A DNA stretch of 64,000 bases. Origin: an uncultured Prevotellaceae bacterium. GTDB taxonomy: Bacteria > Bacteroidota > Bacteroidia > Bacteroidales > Muribaculaceae. Shown piece after piece: positions 45,673 to 55,508 of this stretch. Made by a program: the position numbers and the translations under genes. The notes under the pieces are model-generated. The model made no database searches. It had not been told where the DNA came from and worked only from the letters and a program-made list of their open reading frames with translations. The stretch lies in the NCBI GenBank assembly GCA_900318335.1, contig ONKF01000025.1, positions 1 through 64,000 on the forward strand, given 5' to 3'. The stretch's first letter is position 1; each line of letters begins with the position of its first letter.

Positions 45673-46119
45673 ATGAGTGCTGTCACTGCCATCTATCACC
45701 TCGTCATCAACACCCACAGGCGTGAGATGACTTTGCCGCTCGCTTCGTGCGACCAATTGTATCGGTACATTGCACGGGTGGTGCAGAGTTATCAATCAAC
45801 TCTTTATGCCATCAATGGCATCGAGAATCACATCCACCTGTTGATCAATCTTCATCCGTCAGTACGTTTGTCTGATTTAGTACGTGACATCAAGTTGTCT
45901 TCAAGTCAATGGATCAAACAGAATCGCGACTTATTTCCGCAATTCTCCAGTTGGGGTAAAGAGTATGGAGCATTCACCTACGCTATGCGTGACAGAGAGA
46001 TGGTTGCCAATTACATCAAGAACCAGCGTGCACATCATCAACGGGAATCCTTTGAAGACGAATACCGCAAACACCTGCAACATGCCGGAATAGAATGGAA
46101 TGACTACCGCCTGACGTGA
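45673..46119 (+). CDS. REP-associated tyrosine transposase (RAYT, Y1_Tnp/IS200-like)
   Basis: A 148-residue HUH nuclease. The metal-binding HUH motif is in GIENHIHLLINLHPS and the catalytic Tyr most likely in VANYIKNQRAHHQRESF, as in IS200/RAYT proteins. The N-terminal AIYHLVINTHRREMTL is the usual first strand. RAYTs cut and join single-stranded DNA at REP hairpins and can spread them. ATG 45673 is preferred over a TTG at 45655; a weak -7-like box (AACCTTTG) lies about 20 bp upstream. No second transposase or passenger gene is present. Confidence 0.88.
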   Translation: MSAVTAIYHLVINTHRREMTLPLASCDQLYRYIARVVQSYQSTLYAINGIENHIHLLINLHPSVRLSDLVRDIKLSSSQWIKQNRDLFPQFSSWGKEYGAFTYAMRDREMVANYIKNQRAHHQRESFEDEYRKHLQHAGIEWNDYRLT

Positions 46120-46242
46120 TTGGCCCCCTTCAGGGCCCATCGAGAGGGAGCCTTGCTCCCCAGGCCACACGAGGCCTACGGCCTGTGCGCCCTGGGGTTG
46201 CCTCAATTCAAGGCCGCTGGCCTTGTCGTGGTCTTCGACCAC
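46110..46242 (-). repeat. Right REP-like module of the RAYT element
   Basis: The inverted counterpart of the left module, reading in from TCACGTCAGG on the minus strand. Its large stem-loop (46160-46196) has a different apex (AGGCC-GTA-GGCCT) whose two sides changed together compared with the left module. Confidence 0.75.
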
Positions 46243-46330
46243 AATGGCCCCCACCTTTTATCGGGTGAGCCACTATCAGCGACTCATATTTCACGCTATG
46301 CTGCCAAGCCGCTAAGTTGTTGTTTATTGG

Positions 46331-46605
46331 TGTCTGGTAAAGATTTTCAACATCGACATGATTCACTATATCTGAATCGGATAAGCATTTCTGCTGTATC
46401 ATGGGCTTGGCTGTTGCCTCGAAGAGGCAAGTCGGGTCTAAGACTCGACTTTTATGGAAAACACCATGCAGGCTCATCGACGATGAGCGCAGCTTGGTGA
46501 CAGCCATATCAAACGGGTAGTGCGTCGTAGACGAACTTCCACATCCGCCAAAAGCCTGTCAATCAAGAAATTTCCTCTTCGAGGCACAGGCAATGTTCTG
46601 CTCAT
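46331..46605 (+). repeat. Repeat B, direct copy 1
   Basis: A 275-bp segment repeated without gaps at 49931-50205, with a partial inverted copy at 41759-41900. It contains palindromes GCCTC-GAA-GAGGC, AGTCGGGTC-TAA-GACTCGACT and GCTCATCG-ACGATGAGC. Short ORFs in it are not conserved in a coding manner. Confidence 0.75.
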
Positions 46606-46654
46606 ACATCAATCATCGTATGGAATTGATCATAAAAGTATTAGTGCCCTAGAA

Positions 46655-47040
46655 AAGTTTAGCAGGCTGAAGGCCTGCACAAGGCCAGCGGCCTTGACTA
46701 TCATTAACCCCAGGGCGCACAGGTCGTAAGACCTCGTGTGGCCTGGGGAAAGCCGGCTATAACAGGAACGGGCCTCGTAGAGGGCCAATAGAGTCTGAAT
46801 CAAGTGATTTGACAGGGGCGCGATTGCGGCAGTGAGTGGCCCCCTTCAGGGCCCATATCGACATTCGCGCCTCTCCCCAGGCCACACTGACCTTCGGCCA
46901 GTGCGCCCTGGGGTTAGCCCAAGTCAAGGCTGCTGGCCTTGTGCAGGTCATTCGACCTGCCCGCCTGACAGAGCAGGGCCCTTCATGCGAAACCGCCATA
47001 ACAGCACTGATATCGAAGTTGGGTAAGCTAATGAAAAAAA
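46655..47040 (+). repeat. Inverted pair of REP-like modules (BIME-like), copy 1
   Basis: Two modules related to those flanking the RAYT gene, here facing each other. The large stem-loops lie at 46708-46748 (CCCCAGGGCGCAC...GCCTGGGG) and, inverted, at 46875-46913. Between them are GGGCCTC-GTA-GAGGGCC and GGCCCCCTTCAGGGCCC. No transposase gene is included. A near-identical copy is at 50219-50605. Confidence 0.75.
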
Positions 47041-47333
47041 CTTAGCGACTTAGCGTGAGTCATATAGTGTGCGGATGCCCTCCGTCTAATCCGCTTAATC
47101 CGCCGACAACGAACGACGAACGCAGATGCAAATAATTTAAGGTTGTCCAAGTGGTCAACCCCTGTTGTTCAAGTTGTCTGAGAAACGGCTTAGCGTCTTA
47201 GCGTGAGTCATATAGTGTGCGGATGCCCTTCGCCTAATCCGTCTAATCCGCCGACAACAGACGACGAACGCGGATGCAAATAATTTAAGGTAGTCCAAGT
47301 TGTCACCCCCTTTTGTCCAAGTTGTCTGAAAAA
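47041..47333 (+). repeat. Tandem repeat, two units of 148 and 145 bp
   Basis: Both units begin CTTAGCG and contain GTGTGCGGATGCCC, CTAATCCG and GATGCAAATAATTTAAGG. A third unit lies at 50606-50752. The units are about 90 % alike by eye. No function is evident; there is no CRISPR-like spacing. Confidence 0.7.
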
Positions 47334-47443
47334 CTTAGCGGCATGGCGGCTTTGCGTGATTCACTGGGGCGCATGCGCTGTAACGGCTTTGAGTAGGTTG
47401 GGGATGCATTTGGCATTTTTTTTTGAAAAAAAATCGATTTTTC

Positions 47444-47474
47444 TTTGCCATGAAAGAAATATGGAGTATCTTTG
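47444..47474 (+). promoter_or_regulatory. Promoter with a long leader for the second cohesin-like gene
   Basis: TTTG at 47444-47447 and TATCTTTG at 47467-47474 are 19 bp apart, a full Bacteroidetes promoter, about 350 bp before the start codon. Confidence 0.6.
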
Positions 47475-47820
47475 CCCACAAGATGAACCAAGTAAGCATC
47501 GTCCTAAGAAATCTTTTGTAGTCCGGATAACTATGAAATGCGAACTGAAACTTGAGCAATCGAGGCTGGCCCAATGGGTTAGTAGCGCTTTTTGTATCCC
47601 TGGACGTATGGTCAATGGCGACGCTTATACCAATAACAGACGATTTGATCGGACCTTATATAAACATTACCTTATATGATTTTTTATTACCTTGCTAAAG
47701 TTTAGTTATTCCGGAACTCTTTGAAAATCTTATTTGTGCATTTCCGCTTATGTTTGCTTTAATGAACTGTTTTATTCACTAATAACTTTTATTAACTAAT
47801 TAAAATTTTATTCAAACATT
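47475..47820 (+). other. Leader region of about 345 nt
   Basis: No convincing gene. A 48-codon ORF (47533-47679, starting MKCELKLEQSRLAQW) could be a small protein, but nothing supports it beyond being open. The last 50 nt are AT-rich and similar to those in front of paralogue 1. Confidence 0.4.
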
Positions 47821-49725
47821 ATGAAGAAATTTTTATTTACTCTTGCTGCTATGCTGATGGCAGGTAGTATGTTTGCCGACAACTACTTCTACGTACCGAC
47901 TTTCAACGTTACGTCAGATCAGGTTGGCACCAACATCACCGTTCCCGTTGCTGCTCATCTGGACGATGCACTCAACGCAGGTACTATCTTCCTGACCCTT
48001 CCCGAAGGCCTCGTTCTGAGAAGAATCGAGATGGGTTCTGACCTCGCTAACCTGACTTACTACGATGATTGGGGTGATGAGTGGCCCGCAGATCAGACTG
48101 TATTCGTTGGTAACGTGAACACTACCAGCTTCGGTTTCGCAACCGCTAACAAGGGCTACTACGAGGTAGATGGCCAGTGGGTAGAGTATGGTGCTGTTAA
48201 GCTGATGCCCGGTGACTATACCGAGATCGCTAAGCTGACCATCCGTGTAACTGACGCTTTTGGTCCTGCTTACATCACCGTTCGTTCTGAGCTCTCTTGT
48301 GGTAATGACGCTCGTCCTTGGGTAACTGGCAACCAGAGCTGGGAGGGTGTCCTCCACACCGATCCCGTTAGCTTCAATGGTGTAATGCCTGGTGGCAGCA
48401 CCGAGGACTTCGTTGCTACCGCTGACGTTACCTTCAATGGCAACGTAGCTACCCTGAGCTACGAGGCTAACGATCCCGACGCTGTTGTAACCGTTACCGT
48501 TAACGGCGTTGAGACCGAGGTTGAGTGGAACAATGGTACCGCTACCTACACCGTTGTTGAGAGCACCGTTCCTGGTGACTACGACGTAACCGTTGAGCTG
48601 ACCGTAGCTCCTAAGGAGGGTGGCACCTATGTTGGTGATGCTGTTAGCGATGCTGACACCTACAGCTATCACGTAGACGAGCCCACTATCCCCTTCCAGG
48701 CTACCGCTGACGTTACCTTCAATGGCAACGTAGCTACCCTGACCTACGAGGCTAACGATCCCAACGCTGTTGTAACCACCAACGTTGAGGGTGTTGAGTG
48801 GAATGGCAATGTAGGTACCTACACCGTTGTTGAGAGCACCGTTCCTGGTGACTACAGCGTAACCGTTGAGCTGACCGTAGCTCCCAACCCCAATGGTCTG
48901 TATGTTGGTGAGGCTGTTACCGCAACCGACACCTACACCTACCACGTAGACGAGCCCGCTCTGCCCACCTTCGAGGGTACCGTAAGCGTTGAATTCACTG
49001 GCAACGTAGCTGCTATCAGCTATGATGTTAACGATCCCGATGCAGTTGCTAAGGTTTATGTTAACGACGTTGAGACCGCTGTTGAGTGGGACCGTGCCCA
49101 TAACGCTACCTACACCGTTGTTGAGAGCACCGTTCCCGGTGACTACAGCGTAACCGTTAAGTTGGTTGTTACTCCCAGCGAGAACTATGATGGTGAGGCT
49201 AAGGAAGCTAGCGACACCTACACCTACCACGTAGCTGAGCCTCTGACTCTCGATGCTCCCGTGATCAACGATCCCGTTAAGGGTGCTCCCATGTACGGCT
49301 GGATCCTCGATCCCAATGGTGGCGTTGACGAGCAGGGCAATCCCGCTCGCGTTTGGGGTCTGCTGGGTTACCAGTACACCATCAGCATCACCAACCCCAA
49401 CGCTGAGGGTACTCTGTACTACAGCCTGAACGGTGGTGAGCCCCAGGTTTACAATGGCGCATTCCCCGTTGCTAACGGTACCGTAGTTACCGCTTGGGTT
49501 GAGGCTATGGACGGTGACGAGCTCGTTAAGTCTGACGAGGCTACCTACACTGTTAACATCGCTGACAACGCAACCAGCGTTAACGAGATCGCTAACGGCA
49601 AGGCTGTTGCTAACGTACGCTACTTCAACGTAGCTGGTCAGGAGATGCAGGAGGTTAACGGTATGACCATCGTTGTTACCACCTACACCGACGGCACCAC
49701 CAGCGCTGTTAAGGTTATGAAGTAA
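47821..49725 (+). CDS. Secreted cohesin-like/Ig-like repeat protein with T9SS-like C-terminus (paralogue 2)
   Basis: A 634-residue exported protein (signal MKKFLFTLAAMLMAGSMFA, nearly the same as paralogue 1). After a cohesin-like domain (about 20-185) come three homologous repeats of about 90 residues, each with FNGNVA or FTGNVA, TYTVVESTVPGDY and DTYTYHV (about 195-470). A chitobiase-C-like sandwich follows (about 475-580, GTLYYSLNGGEPQVYNGAFP) and the end YFNVAGQEMQEVNGM plus TTYTDGTTSAVKVMK is a T9SS-type sorting domain. Repeats 1 and 2 are nearly identical at the DNA level, so they are young. Codon use is of the highly expressed type. It is bracketed by long direct repeats. Confidence 0.85.
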   Translation: MKKFLFTLAAMLMAGSMFADNYFYVPTFNVTSDQVGTNITVPVAAHLDDALNAGTIFLTLPEGLVLRRIEMGSDLANLTYYDDWGDEWPADQTVFVGNVNTTSFGFATANKGYYEVDGQWVEYGAVKLMPGDYTEIAKLTIRVTDAFGPAYITVRSELSCGNDARPWVTGNQSWEGVLHTDPVSFNGVMPGGSTEDFVATADVTFNGNVATLSYEANDPDAVVTVTVNGVETEVEWNNGTATYTVVESTVPGDYDVTVELTVAPKEGGTYVGDAVSDADTYSYHVDEPTIPFQATADVTFNGNVATLTYEANDPNAVVTTNVEGVEWNGNVGTYTVVESTVPGDYSVTVELTVAPNPNGLYVGEAVTATDTYTYHVDEPALPTFEGTVSVEFTGNVAAISYDVNDPDAVAKVYVNDVETAVEWDRAHNATYTVVESTVPGDYSVTVKLVVTPSENYDGEAKEASDTYTYHVAEPLTLDAPVINDPVKGAPMYGWILDPNGGVDEQGNPARVWGLLGYQYTISITNPNAEGTLYYSLNGGEPQVYNGAFPVANGTVVTAWVEAMDGDELVKSDEATYTVNIADNATSVNEIANGKAVANVRYFNVAGQEMQEVNGMTIVVTTYTDGTTSAVKVMK

Positions 49726-49742
49726 TTCAAAGCCTATTAGCT

Positions 49743-49781
49743 AAAAAAAGGAGCGACCCTCACGGGCCGCTCTTTTTTTTG
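49743..49781 (+). terminator. Rho-independent terminator of paralogue 2
   Basis: GAGCGACCC-TCAC-GGGCCGCTC followed by eight T. Homologous to the terminator of paralogue 1, and the similarity continues downstream (ACAAGACTAATGCGAATTCC). Confidence 0.87.
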
Positions 49782-49930
49782 TTTCCCACACCCACAACCC
49801 CCACAAGACTAATGCGAATTCCACGAATTTCTCTAATCTCACGAATAGATGTACCGAATAGTAGTGAATCACGCTAAGTCTTTTTTATGCTCGCTGTTCT
49901 CGCAGTTTAGAGTTTAATGTTTAATGTTAT

Positions 49931-50205
49931 TGTCAGGTAAAGTTTTTCAACATCGGCATGATTCACTATATCTGAATCGGATAAGCATTTCTGCTGTATC
50001 ATGGGCTTGGCTGTTGCCTCGAAGAGGCAAGTCGGGTCGAAGACTCGACTTTGATGGAAAACACCATGCAAGCTCATCGAAGATGAGCGCAGCTTGGTGG
50101 CAGCCATATCAAGTGGGAAGTGCGTCGTAGACGAACTTCCACATCCGCCAAAAGTCTGTCAATCAAGAAAGTTCCTCTTCGAGGCACTAGAAATGTTCTG
50201 CTCAT
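49931..50205 (+). repeat. Repeat B, direct copy 2
   Basis: Same 275-bp segment as 46331-46605, displaced by exactly 3600 bp, with scattered substitutions and no gap. Confidence 0.75.
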
Positions 50206-50218
50206 TAGTACCCGAGAA

Positions 50219-50605
50219 AAGTTTAGCAGGCTGAAGACCTGCACAAGGCCAGCGGCCTTGACCATCATTAACCCCAGGGCGCACAGGTCGTAAGACCTCG
50301 TGTGGCCTGGGGAAAGCCGGCTATAACAGGAGCGGGCCTCGTAGAGGGCCAATAGAGTCTGAATCAGGTGATTTGACAGGGGTGCGATTGCGGCAGTGAG
50401 TGGCCCCCTTCAGGGCCCATATCGACATTCGCACCTCTCCCCAGGCCACACTGACCTTCGGCCAGTGCGCCTTGGGGTTAGCCCAAGTCAAGGCCGCTGG
50501 CCTTGTGCAGGTCATTCGACCTGCCCGCCTGACAGAGCAGGGCCCTTCATGCGAAACCGCCATAACAGCACTGATATCGAAGTTAGGTAAGCTAATGAAA
50601 AAAAA
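50219..50605 (+). repeat. Inverted pair of REP-like modules (BIME-like), copy 2
   Basis: Near-identical to 46655-47040. One substitution in the first palindrome (AGGACC-type change in GCAGG...CCTGC) and one in the large stem (CTTGGGG for CCTGGGG) distinguish it. Confidence 0.75.
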
Positions 50606-50752
50606 CTTAGCGTCTTAGTGTGAGTAATATAGTGTGCGGATGCCCTTCGTCTAATCCGCCTAATCCGCCGACAACAGACAACGAACGCGGATGCAAATAA
50701 TTTAAGGTAGTCCAAGTTGTCACCCCCTGTTGTTCCTGTTGTCAGAAAAGAG
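50606..50752 (+). repeat. Third unit of the 148-bp repeat
   Basis: A single copy of the unit that is tandem at 47041-47333. The region 49782-50906 has no gene; it consists of repeat B, the REP-like pair, this unit and the pyrG promoter region. Confidence 0.7.
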
Positions 50753-50840
50753 CTTAGCGGCTGTGCGTGATTCACTACGATTCGCTGAACATATTTTGGC
50801 CGCCAGGCCGATTAAAAAGGTGCCGTCAAAGGTGGTGTAA

Positions 50841-52541
<1,701 letters not shown>

Positions 52542-52604
52542 TGGAGAAGTCGTAAGTTTTTAGTGAGAATACTGAAGCCACTGAGAACCGACAACACATT
52601 TATA

Positions 52605-52711
52605 TCGGCCTGACGGCCGAGAAATCAAACAAAATTAAAAACAAAATTGAACAGATAATTGTATTTAATTTTTTAATCAATTTTTGTTTAATTTCTCCGT
52701 GCGTAGCACGG
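52605..52711 (+). repeat. Repeat D, copy 2
   Basis: TCGGCC-TGAC-GGCCGA, then GAAATCAAACAAAATT, and 44 bp on its near-complement AATTTTTGTTTAATTTC, closed by CCGTGC-GTA-GCACGG. Copy 1 is at 41560-41630. It sits between pyrG and yidC. Confidence 0.65.
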
Positions 52712-52747
52712 ACATCAAACTGAGAAAAAGACAACTATAATAGAATA

Positions 52748-54832
52748 ATGGATAAGAACACTTTGATTGGAATGTTGCTGATGGGAGTCGTGATCTTTGG
52801 CTTCATGTGGCTCCAGCAGCCCAGTGAGGCCGAGCTCGCCGAACGTCAGCGACAGATTGACTCGATCGCCGCTGTGCAGCAGGCTGAACAGCGCCGCGAC
52901 ATCTCACAGGGTGACGTGGACACCCTGAGCACCAGCGACATCGCTCACCTGCAGAGCGTCCTGGAAAACATGCCCGCCGAGGGTGCAGTGATTAACAACG
53001 AGGGCGTCGTGCTCTCGCTCAAGGACGGCAAGATCAACGGCACCGTCACCGTGGGCGACACCACAGTGAAATGGGACGAGGTGACGGCCCACACGAGCCA
53101 GAACCCCGCCGCCCATAACCTCGCCGTGCAAGCCGTGCAGCGGGCTATCGACGTGTATGCCAAGAACGGCTCGTTTGCCGCTTCGCTAACGGGTACCGAG
53201 GAGCTCGTCGCCATCGAGAACGACTCACTGAAGGTCGAACTCAGCACCAAGGGAGGCATCATCGCCAGGGCCACACTCAAGGGCTACAAGACCTGGAAGA
53301 CACCCCAGGTCGTGCTGTTTGACAAGGGCGACAACGACTACAGCTTCACCCTGAGCAACAACACCCAGCGCTTCGAGACCAAGAACTTCTATTTCACCCC
53401 CAAGAAGCTCAACGACAGCACCGTCGTGATGAACCTCGACCTCGAGGGCGGAGCACAGTGGGGATTGAAATATACCCTCGTGCCCGGCAGCTACATGGTG
53501 CGCATGGAGATGGTGCAGCAGCACATGACACGCATCATCCCCCTGAATATCAACCTTGTGGACCTCGACTGGCACCAGAAAATCTCGCGCCACGAGGAGG
53601 GCAAGATGTTTGAGGAACGCAACAGCGGCATCTACTACAAGTTTGCCGGCGATGGTGGTGACGTGAAGCACACCAGCGAGAGCGGTGACGACGAGAAGGA
53701 GATCAAGGAAAAACTCAAGTGGATCAGCGCCAAGAACCAGTTCTTCTCGACCGTCCTCATCTCCGACAGCGTGATGAGCACCGCCCAGATGACCAGCAAG
53801 TCGACCGAAAAGGGCACAGAGGAGTATGAGAACTACATCAAGGACGTCAACATCCACACGTTGGTTCCCTACTCGAGCGACAAGCCCACTGCTGCCTCGT
53901 TCTACTTCTACATGGGCCCCAACCGCTACCACATGCTCTCGAGCTATGACAAGTTTTCACCCAAGGAGGACCTGAAGCTCACCTATCTGATCCCGCTGGG
54001 ATGGAAATTCTTCCGCTGGATCAACACGGGTATCATCATCCCCGTGTTTGACTGGTTGGGCAAGTTCATGACCAACTATGGTCTCATCATCCTGGTGCTG
54101 ACCATCCTCATCAAGGTCGTGCTCTCGCCGCTCACCTACAAGAGCTATATCTCGCAGGCCAAGATGCGCATCCTGGCTCCCGATATCGCCAAGATCAACG
54201 AGCAATATCCCAATCAGGAGGATGCCATCAAGAAGCAGCAGAAGACCATGGAGCTCTACCGCCAGGCGGGTGCTAACCCGATGGGTGGCTGTCTGCCCAT
54301 GATGCTGCAGATGCCCATCCTGTTCGCGATGTTCACCTTCTTTCCCTCGTGCATCGAGCTGAGAGGCCAGTCCTTCCTTTGGGCCAAGGACCTGAGTGCC
54401 CCCGACAAGATCGTCGAGTGGTCCGGACAGATCCCGTTTATCACCAACTTCTTTGGTAACCACGTGAGCCTCTTCTGCTTGCTGATGACCGTGACCAACA
54501 TCATATACACCTGGATGACCACCAAGTCGCAGCCCTCGTCACAGTCGATGCCCGGCATGAAGGTGATGATGTACATGATGCCGTTGATGTTCCTCGTGTT
54601 CTTCAACAACTACGCGTCAGGTTTGAGCTACTATTACTTCATCTCCCTGCTGATCACCATCCTGCAGACCTACAGCTGCCGCCTGTTCGTCACCGAGGAC
54701 AAGGTGCGTGCAACCATGGCCGCCAACGCTGCCAAGCCCAAGAAGAAATCCAAGTGGATGCAGCGCCTCGAGGAGGCCCAGAAGATGCAGCAACAGCAGC
54801 AGCGTCAAGCCGCCAAGCGCCAGAGACGCTAA
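52748..54832 (+). CDS. yidC: Membrane protein insertase YidC
   Basis: YidC inserts proteins into the inner membrane, alone or with SecYEG. The 694-residue protein has an N-terminal membrane anchor (about 4-20), a large periplasmic domain (about 30-400), and the conserved C-terminal core of five segments with LTYKSYISQAKMRILAPDI, GGCLPMMLQMPILFAMFTFF and NNYASGLSYYYFISL. A Lys/Arg/Gln-rich tail ends it. It is longer than average through a low-complexity insert in the periplasmic part. Confidence 0.95.
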   Translation: MDKNTLIGMLLMGVVIFGFMWLQQPSEAELAERQRQIDSIAAVQQAEQRRDISQGDVDTLSTSDIAHLQSVLENMPAEGAVINNEGVVLSLKDGKINGTVTVGDTTVKWDEVTAHTSQNPAAHNLAVQAVQRAIDVYAKNGSFAASLTGTEELVAIENDSLKVELSTKGGIIARATLKGYKTWKTPQVVLFDKGDNDYSFTLSNNTQRFETKNFYFTPKKLNDSTVVMNLDLEGGAQWGLKYTLVPGSYMVRMEMVQQHMTRIIPLNINLVDLDWHQKISRHEEGKMFEERNSGIYYKFAGDGGDVKHTSESGDDEKEIKEKLKWISAKNQFFSTVLISDSVMSTAQMTSKSTEKGTEEYENYIKDVNIHTLVPYSSDKPTAASFYFYMGPNRYHMLSSYDKFSPKEDLKLTYLIPLGWKFFRWINTGIIIPVFDWLGKFMTNYGLIILVLTILIKVVLSPLTYKSYISQAKMRILAPDIAKINEQYPNQEDAIKKQQKTMELYRQAGANPMGGCLPMMLQMPILFAMFTFFPSCIELRGQSFLWAKDLSAPDKIVEWSGQIPFITNFFGNHVSLFCLLMTVTNIIYTWMTTKSQPSSQSMPGMKVMMYMMPLMFLVFFNNYASGLSYYYFISLLITILQTYSCRLFVTEDKVRATMAANAAKPKKKSKWMQRLEEAQKMQQQQQRQAAKRQRR

Positions 54833-54844
54833 ATTCAGGCTCAT

Positions 54845-55040
54845 GGTTTTAGGCTTTAGTTGAATGATAACAGCTTCAGCGAAATCATTGATTTAAAATA
54901 ATTGGTATGGTTTTTGCAACTTTTATCGATGTGTTAACGTCTAATGATTGAAACGAAATAATATTAACGCGCTCAAAGTTTCTTGCTTGGAACTCAGGCG
55001 ATGCCTGAAGTGAACCAGCTGAAACCTAAAGCCTAAAACC
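54845..55040 (+). repeat. 15-bp perfect inverted repeat flanking the yidC-TM2 gap
   Basis: GGTTTTAGGCTTTAG at 54845-54859 is repeated inverted at 55026-55040, 166 bp apart. The same 15 bases occur again at 6357-6371 before nusA. The gap (54833-55051) has no gene. Confidence 0.6.
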
Positions 55041-55051
55041 TATAATAGATT

Positions 55052-55492
55052 ATGTATATCCATCAGTGTCCCGAGTGCGGAAAACAGTATAGCACTCAAG
55101 AGAAGGTGAATCGCGTGAAGTGCCCCTATTGCGGCGCTGAGACCAATGTATCTTACTCCGAACAGGAGCAAAACCGCTGGCAGGATTTCTATAACCAGCA
55201 GCGCGCTGCCGGATCGCTCGACAGCGTGTTCAACAACGGCCCCTCGGGCAAGAGCCGCGGCATCGCCGGCCTGCTCGCTATCCTGATGGGGTGGTGCGGA
55301 CTGCACTACTTCTACATCGGCAAGACTTCGGCTGGCGTCCTGTTCTTGCTCATCGCTATCCTCTCGTGTGGTATTCTCGCTACCGTGACGACTATCGTGT
55401 CGATTATCCAGGGCGTGCTCTTCTTCACCTCGACCCAGGAGGAGTTTGAGGCCAAGTGGGTGAACTCGCCCAGCAATTTCCCGATGTTCTGA
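55052..55492 (+). CDS. TM2 domain protein with N-terminal zinc ribbon
   Basis: A 146-residue protein. Residues 1-40 carry two CxxC pairs (CPECGKQYS and CPYCGAE) of a zinc ribbon. The TM2 domain follows at about 65-130 with AGLLAILMGWCGLHYFYIG and LFLLIAILSCGILATVTTIV, two membrane segments joined by a short loop. Function unknown; TM2 proteins are widespread in Bacteroidetes. It is 16 bp before the GH25 gene. Confidence 0.85.
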   Translation: MYIHQCPECGKQYSTQEKVNRVKCPYCGAETNVSYSEQEQNRWQDFYNQQRAAGSLDSVFNNGPSGKSRGIAGLLAILMGWCGLHYFYIGKTSAGVLFLLIAILSCGILATVTTIVSIIQGVLFFTSTQEEFEAKWVNSPSNFPMF

Positions 55493-55508
55493 CCAACACC
55501 GACTGCCT

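Larger units (their letters stand above)
45471..46242 (+). mobile_element. RAYT element with inverted multi-hairpin ends (REP/RAYT unit)
   Basis: The RAYT transposase gene is bracketed by two modules of about 133 bp in opposite orientation. Both contain, in order from outside inward: a short palindrome, AAGGCC-NNN-GGCCTT, a hairpin of about 40 bp starting CCTCAGGGCGCAC or CCCCAGGGCGCAC, then GGGCCCNGAAGGGGGCCA and TCACGTCAGG. The stop codon of the transposase lies inside the right module. Such framing is known for REPtrons. Confidence 0.75.

Noticed and set aside
46120..46507. 126-aa plus-strand and 99-aa minus-strand ORFs after the RAYT gene
   Set aside because: They lie in the right inverted module and repeat B, and the copies do not keep the frames.
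46832..47045. Overlapping 64-69 aa ORFs, repeated at 50396-50618
   Set aside because: They fall inside the palindromic modules and exist in two frames at once; recurrence is explained by the DNA repeat.
47041..47333. Tandem repeat as a CRISPR array
   Set aside because: Units of about 148 bp without a short repeat/spacer alternation and no cas genes nearby.
47356..47679. 107-aa ORF over the promoter of paralogue 2
   Set aside because: Spans the promoter itself; only the last 48 codons are noted as a weak possibility.
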